Part shown: piece by piece, positions 60,093-64,000 of the stretch
Layout of the letters: the number at the start of each line of letters is the position of its first letter
How positions within the stretch are numbered: position 1 is the stretch's first letter
From: Streptomyces griseus
GTDB taxonomy: Bacteria; Actinomycetota; Actinomycetes; Streptomycetales; Streptomycetaceae
NCBI RefSeq assembly: GCF_900460065.1
Contig: NZ_UAVD01000029.1
Coordinates: forward strand, 558,001 to 622,000
Length of the DNA: 64,000 bases
Reading direction: 5' to 3'
The notes under the pieces: model-generated
The model's input: the letters and a program-made list of their open reading frames with translations, nothing else
Database searches by the model: none
What the model was told of the DNA's origin: nothing
Translations under genes and position numbers: made by a program

Positions 60093-61754
60093 ATGACGGG
60101 CTCCCGAGCGACCCCCGCGGACACGGCGAAGTCAACCGACCGGCACCACGGCGGACTGGCCCTCCTGGTCATCGCCTCGTGCCAGCTGATGGTGGTGCTC
60201 GACGTCACCATCGTCAACATCGCCCTTCCGCACATGCAGAAGGACCTGGGGTTCTCCACCGAGAACCTGTCCTGGGTCGTCAACGCGTACACCCTGACGT
60301 TCGGCGGCCTGCTGCTGCTCGGCGGACGCCTCGGCGACATCCTCGGCCGCCGCCGGGTCTTCATCTTCGGTGTGCTCCTCTTCGTCTTCGCCTCGCTGCT
60401 CGGCGGACTCTCCCAGGAGGGCTGGCAACTGCTGGCCGCCCGCTCCCTCCAGGGCGTCGGCGGCGCCATCGCCTCGCCGACCGCGCTGTCGCTGATCACC
60501 ACCACCTTCCGCGAGGGCCCCGAACGCAACCGCGCGTTCGGGGTGTTCGCGGCCGTCTCGGCGGGCGGCAGCGCGATCGGGCTGCTGGCCGGCGGCGTAC
60601 TGGTGGAGTGGCTCGACTGGCGCTGGGTGCTGTTCGTCAACGTTCCCATCGGTCTGCTGATCGCCCTCGCGGCCCCTCGCTACATCCCCGAGTCCGAACG
60701 CCGCCCCGGCCACTTCGACGTGGCGGGCGCCCTCACCTCCACGGCCGGCATGGTGCTGCTGGTCTACGGTTTCATCCGCGCTTCCGAGGAGGGGTGGACC
60801 GACCCGGTCACCCTCGGATCGTTCGGCGCCGCCGTGGTGCTCCTCGGCGTGTTCATCGCCATCGAGAGCCGCTCCAGACAGCCCATCACCCCGCTGGCGC
60901 TGTTCCGCGACCGCAACCGGGCCGGCACCTACACGATCATGCTGTGCCTCTCCGCGGCCATCTTCGGGATGTTCTTCTTCCTGACCCTCTTCGTCCAGGA
61001 CGTCCTCGACTTCAGCCCGCTGCGGGCCGGGCTCGCCTTCCTGCCGGTGAGCGTCGTCATCGCGATCAGCGCGGGCATGGCATCCCAACTGCTGCCGCGG
61101 TGGGGGCCCAAACCCTTCATGGTGGTGGGCGCGCTCCTGGCCGCCGCCGGGCTGGGCTGGCTCACGCTGACCGACGTCCACAGCTCCTACCTGGGCTCGA
61201 TCCTCGGCCCGATGCTCGTGTTCGGCTTCGGCATGGGCATGCAGTTCGTGTCGCTGACCCTGATGGCGGTCTCGGGCATCGCCCCGAAGGAGGCCGGCGC
61301 CGCCTCCGGCACCCTCAACGCCTCCCAGCAGGTCGGCGGGTCCCTGGGGCTGTCGATCCTGGTCACGACGTTCGGCACGGCCAGCCGCAACGAGGCGACC
61401 GACCAGGCCCCGCGGTTCCTCCGGGAGGCCACCCCCGCCCAGCTCCAGGAGTTCCGCACGACCGGACAGCTCCCGGGCCCCTGGGGCGACCAGGTCCTCA
61501 CCTCGGGCGTCTCCAGCGCCTTCGTCGTGGCCGCCTGCTTCGCGGTGCTCGCCGCCCTGGTCGCCCTGTTCGTCATCCAGGTCAGGCCCGCCGACCTGGC
61601 CCGCCTCCAGGGCGGCGCGACACCGCTCGCCGGGGCGGGGACGGACGACCCCGCACCGGACGGGACCCGGTCCGGCGGCACGGACGCCGCACGGCCCGAC
61701 ACCGACGAACCGGGGCCCGGCCCGGACGCCGAGCGCCCCGCGAAGGAGAACTGA
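60093..61754 (+). CDS. MFS multidrug exporter (DHA2, 14-TM)
   Basis: A 553-residue proton-coupled drug exporter of the EmrB/QacA group with about 14 membrane helices. Family motifs include LDVTIVNIALPHMQKDLGFS, GGRLGDILGRRRVF and the antiporter motif region GVFAAVSAGGSAIGLLAGGVLVE. The C-terminal 55 residues are hydrophilic and Asp/Pro-rich. The neighbouring VOC gene begins 3 bp after the stop, so exporter and VOC protein are made together, a layout seen in resistance cassettes. It may export the phenolic product made next door. Confidence 0.92.
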   Translation: MTGSRATPADTAKSTDRHHGGLALLVIASCQLMVVLDVTIVNIALPHMQKDLGFSTENLSWVVNAYTLTFGGLLLLGGRLGDILGRRRVFIFGVLLFVFASLLGGLSQEGWQLLAARSLQGVGGAIASPTALSLITTTFREGPERNRAFGVFAAVSAGGSAIGLLAGGVLVEWLDWRWVLFVNVPIGLLIALAAPRYIPESERRPGHFDVAGALTSTAGMVLLVYGFIRASEEGWTDPVTLGSFGAAVVLLGVFIAIESRSRQPITPLALFRDRNRAGTYTIMLCLSAAIFGMFFFLTLFVQDVLDFSPLRAGLAFLPVSVVIAISAGMASQLLPRWGPKPFMVVGALLAAAGLGWLTLTDVHSSYLGSILGPMLVFGFGMGMQFVSLTLMAVSGIAPKEAGAASGTLNASQQVGGSLGLSILVTTFGTASRNEATDQAPRFLREATPAQLQEFRTTGQLPGPWGDQVLTSGVSSAFVVAACFAVLAALVALFVIQVRPADLARLQGGATPLAGAGTDDPAPDGTRSGGTDAARPDTDEPGPGPDAERPAKEN

Positions 61755-61757
61755 CCC

Positions 61758-62213
61758 ATGGACTGGACCCTCGAAGTGATCGTGCTGCCCGTGACCGACG
61801 TCGACCGGGCCCGGGACTTCTACCGGGACAAGCTCGGCTTCCACGTGGACATCGACGGCGAGGTGATGCCGGGCGCCCGTGTGGTCCAGCTGACGCCCCC
61901 CGGATCGGGCTGTTCGATCGCCCTCACCGAAGGCCTGCCCAACCCGACCGGGACCCCGCGGCCCGGCACGTACCACGGTCTCCAGCTCTGCGTCACCGAC
62001 ATCGACGCCGCACACGCCGAGCTCGTCGGCCGGGGGGTCGAGGTCTCCGAGCCGCAGCGGTTCACCCCCGAGGACGGGGCGACCTTCATGTACTTCACCG
62101 ACCCCGACGGCAACGGCTGGGCGGTGCAGGAGTACCGCCGCCGGAGGGCCGAACCCCTGCACAAGGTCCTCGCCGACCTGGCCGCGAGCGACACGGGGGA
62201 CACGGTGGGGTGA
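61758..62213 (+). CDS. VOC (glyoxalase/bleomycin-resistance) superfamily protein
   Basis: A 151-residue protein with two beta-alpha-beta-beta-beta modules (VIVLPVTDVDRARDFYRDKL, LQLCVTDIDAAHAELVGRGV). The terminal DPDGNGWAVQEYR carries the metal-binding-type glutamate. Members are dioxygenases, glyoxalases or drug-binding resistance proteins. It is operonic with the MFS exporter (3 bp apart). Confidence 0.9.
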   Translation: MDWTLEVIVLPVTDVDRARDFYRDKLGFHVDIDGEVMPGARVVQLTPPGSGCSIALTEGLPNPTGTPRPGTYHGLQLCVTDIDAAHAELVGRGVEVSEPQRFTPEDGATFMYFTDPDGNGWAVQEYRRRRAEPLHKVLADLAASDTGDTVG

Positions 62214-62307
62214 ACCGGATGCGGAGGTGGATCGCGCCGTGTCCGGTCCATCAGAATGCTCCCCGTATCGAGTGCAGAGATCCATCAGCGCAAGGGAGCG
62301 GCATCCA

Positions 62308-62706
62308 ATGGGCGCCAACGCAGACATGGTGGCCTTCGTCCTGGCGCGGCTCGCCGACGAGGAACACGTCGCACTGGCCGCCGGCGGGGACCGATGGCGG
62401 TGCCCGGCCGATGTGCCGGGCGAGGTCCACGACCGCACCGGCGGGGTGGCGTTCACGGTGCGCGGCCGGGGCTTCGACGAGCACATCGCGCTCCAGGACC
62501 CCGCGCGGACCCTGGAGCGCATCGAGACGAACCGGGTGATGCTCGGCGAGTACGTCGAGGTGGCCGACCTGGACACCGACCGCCCGGCCGAGGACTTCCG
62601 CTCCGGCCGTGCGGTGGGCCTCGGCTTCGCCGTACGCCAACTGGCCGCCGAGTACGCGGGACACCCCGACTACCAGGCCCGCTGGCTGCCCCGGTTCATC
62701 CAGTAG
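62308..62706 (+). CDS. DUF6221 family protein
   Basis: A 132-residue soluble protein with the layout of DUF6221: an N-terminal helix MVAFVLARLADEEHVALAA, a central HIALQDPARTLERIETNRVM motif and an aromatic/acidic end (AAEYAGHPDYQARWLPRFIQ). The family is abundant in Streptomyces, often near integrative elements or phage-like genes, and its function is unknown. GGGAG is about 10 nt before ATG 62308. Confidence 0.8.
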   Translation: MGANADMVAFVLARLADEEHVALAAGGDRWRCPADVPGEVHDRTGGVAFTVRGRGFDEHIALQDPARTLERIETNRVMLGEYVEVADLDTDRPAEDFRSGRAVGLGFAVRQLAAEYAGHPDYQARWLPRFIQ

Positions 62707-62808
62707 CACCCATGGCTCCGGGCCGTTCGCGAATTCCGTAAGTGCCGGTGCGTCAGGGCCAGTTGATCGATACCCTCTCCCCATCGGCCTACCGGGGGAG
62801 CTGCGAGC

Positions 62809-63672
62809 GTGCCCGACGTCTGGGAGAACACCCGATCACGGTGGGAGAGCGTCCGGCACGCGGTGGACGGCGGTCCGGCGGCCGGGGTCGTCGCGGCCAC
62901 CCTGCACGGACGGCCCGGCCTCTCGGTCAACCCCATCGCTGTCACCGGCGAGGCGGGGGTGGGCAAGAGCGTCCTGTACGACGCGCTGACGCAGTCCATC
63001 CGCACCGGTGACCATGACAGCTCCCGCAGCCCCGACATCGAGAAGCACGCCACGGTCCTGCGGTTCGGCAGCCGCCGCACCCGGGCCGCCGTCACCGTCA
63101 TCCCCGGGCAGCTGTCCACCCAGCGGGAGAAGGCCCTCCAGGACACGATGCGGGGCGACGCCTCCCCGCACGGCATCGTCCACGTCGTCGCGTGGGGGCA
63201 CAACAGGATCTGGCAGCGCGCCTCCCAGCGTGACGTCCACGCGGCGCTCGCCGCCGACGGCGACGTCGACCAGGAAGCCGTGCGGAACTGGCACCGCCGC
63301 AAGGAGGTCGCCGACTTCCGTCTCCTGGTCGACGAGATCATCGAGGGGCAGGCGGCCCAACGGCTGCGATGGCTGATCGTCGCCGTCTCCAAGTGCGATC
63401 TGTACTGGGACCGGCTGGACGAGGCACGCGACTACTACATCCCGGGGCAGGCCCCCCGGGAGTCCCCGTTCGCCCTGCTCATGCGTGACCTGGAGAACGA
63501 GACGTCGCTCCGCCTGTCCGTCCTCCCGATGGTGTCCCGGCTCATGCGCCACCAGTACCTCCCGGGGCTGCCCCTGGGCACCTCGCAACTGGACGACGCG
63601 CAGATAGGCGCGTTGCGCACCTATTTCGGCCAGGAACTCCATTCGTTCATCACGCAGCGGAACGGGCACTGA
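62809..63672 (+). CDS. P-loop GTPase-like protein of unknown function
   Basis: A 287-residue soluble NTPase. The P-loop GEAGVGKS is at residues 48-55, a G3-like VIPGQ follows, and a G4-like SKCD replaces NKxD (near 193-196). The rest is helical. GTG at 62809 has GGGGGAG upstream, and TACCCT at 62771-62776 may be the -10 box. The next gene starts 1 bp after its stop and encodes a membrane protein, so both act together. It resembles uncharacterised GTPases of actinobacterial multi-gene systems; a defence or trafficking role is a guess. Confidence 0.75.
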   Translation: MPDVWENTRSRWESVRHAVDGGPAAGVVAATLHGRPGLSVNPIAVTGEAGVGKSVLYDALTQSIRTGDHDSSRSPDIEKHATVLRFGSRRTRAAVTVIPGQLSTQREKALQDTMRGDASPHGIVHVVAWGHNRIWQRASQRDVHAALAADGDVDQEAVRNWHRRKEVADFRLLVDEIIEGQAAQRLRWLIVAVSKCDLYWDRLDEARDYYIPGQAPRESPFALLMRDLENETSLRLSVLPMVSRLMRHQYLPGLPLGTSQLDDAQIGALRTYFGQELHSFITQRNGH

Positions 63673-63673
63673 C

Positions 63674-64000
63674 ATGGCCGCGATCGAGGACGGAGCGGCG
63701 TTCCTGCGGACGCTGGCGGACGCGGAACGCCGGCTGGCGGGCGTCCAGGCCCTGGGTGCGCGGCGGCGTCGGGTGCGCCGGCCCCGGATCGCGTCGGCCT
63801 CCCTCGCGGCGTTGATCCCGGGGATCCTCGCCGTCGCCGCCGTGGCGGGCGGCGGTCCCGGGAGCCTGCTCGTCGCGGTCGGCCTGTCCGTGGCCGCGCT
63901 CTCGCTCGCGGCGTGCGTCACCCTGCTGCTGAGGATCGAACGGCCGCTGAAGCGCCGGTTCGTGGCGGAGGAACAGGCCATGATCGAGGAGGTGAACCGG
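63674..64000 (+). CDS. Two-helix membrane protein, partner of the GTPase (truncated by window end)
   Basis: 109 codons are visible from ATG 63674, which follows the GTPase stop by 1 bp. The N-terminal part is helical and basic (DAERRLAGVQALGARRRRVR); then come two membrane segments (ASASLAALIPGILAVAAVAG and LLVAVGLSVAALSLAACVTL) and a charged stretch. The C-terminus lies outside the window. No family is recognised. Confidence 0.7.
   Translation, partial: MAAIEDGAAFLRTLADAERRLAGVQALGARRRRVRRPRIASASLAALIPGILAVAAVAGGGPGSLLVAVGLSVAALSLAACVTLLLRIERPLKRRFVAEEQAMIEEVNR

Overview
The window is a single stretch of very high-GC actinomycete chromosome, almost certainly Streptomyces. Evidence: a short chaplin (aerial hypha surface protein), the melC1/melC2 tyrosinase pair, strong GC preference at third codon positions, many GTG starts, ATGA/GTGA stop-start overlaps, leaderless genes with a TAnnnT -10 box about 6 nt before the start, a secreted cholesterol oxidase, and a c-di-AMP (ydaO-type) riboswitch in front of a cell-wall lytic transglycosylase. 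I see no tRNA, rRNA, CRISPR array, transposase, prophage or attachment site. The content is chromosomal, metabolic and developmental.

Layout. 1-1498: end of melC1, melC2, a strong bidirectional terminator and a convergent chaplin. 1638-11091 (minus): an eight-gene, translationally coupled exopolysaccharide operon (GT4, initiating sugar transferase, O-antigen ligase/polymerase, MurJ-type flippase, polysaccharide deacetylase, second GT4, Wzz-like protein, FemAB/GNAT-like protein). 11420-14229 (minus): isochorismatase-type hydrolase, polyprenyl synthase and a TPR protein behind an inverted repeat. 14663-16987 (plus): glycine betaine/choline-type ABC permeases and binding lipoprotein. Their CBS-containing ATPase lies apart at 19543-20706. 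Between them are a deazaflavin nitroreductase-hemerythrin fusion, a DUF2087 protein and an aldo/keto reductase. 20858-24517: S33 peptidase, rhodanese-YgaP membrane protein, PIG-L deacetylase and XRE-cupin regulator. 24646-27916: quinone oxidoreductase and two coupled acyl-CoA dehydrogenases.

28062-28577 is a small exported AOC-like protein. 28730-33856 is a five-gene nickel-type ABC importer (nikABCDE) with a Nur-box match upstream. 34073-41624 holds a Tat-exported phosphodiesterase-like protein, a Cys-rich zinc-ribbon protein, a secreted beta-propeller protein, DUF779, a CsbD-like stress protein behind a sigma-B-type promoter, an HhH endonuclease, small DUF proteins and a PHP-domain protein. 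41722-46779: a membrane-tethered XRE regulator divergent from a secreted protein, then a GAF/PAS/PP2C (SpoIIE) phosphatase. 46796-53078: FprA-type ferredoxin reductase, riboswitch plus LysM/transglycosylase, cholesterol oxidase, and a coupled CMD-family protein and dehydrogenase pair. 53197-56148: a 983-residue secreted multidomain beta-helix enzyme (GH87 alpha-1,3-glucanase-like).

56313-62213 is a phenolic-lipid type locus: UbiA prenyltransferase divergent from type III PKS, ICMT-like methyltransferase and flavin hydroxylase (srsABC-like), followed by an MFS exporter and a VOC protein. The window ends with a DUF6221 protein, a P-loop GTPase-like protein and the start of a membrane protein. 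The least explained parts are the UbiA/type III PKS combination, the TPR-polyprenyl synthase pair, the terminal GTPase/membrane pair, the zinc-ribbon protein and several strong unexplained inverted repeats.
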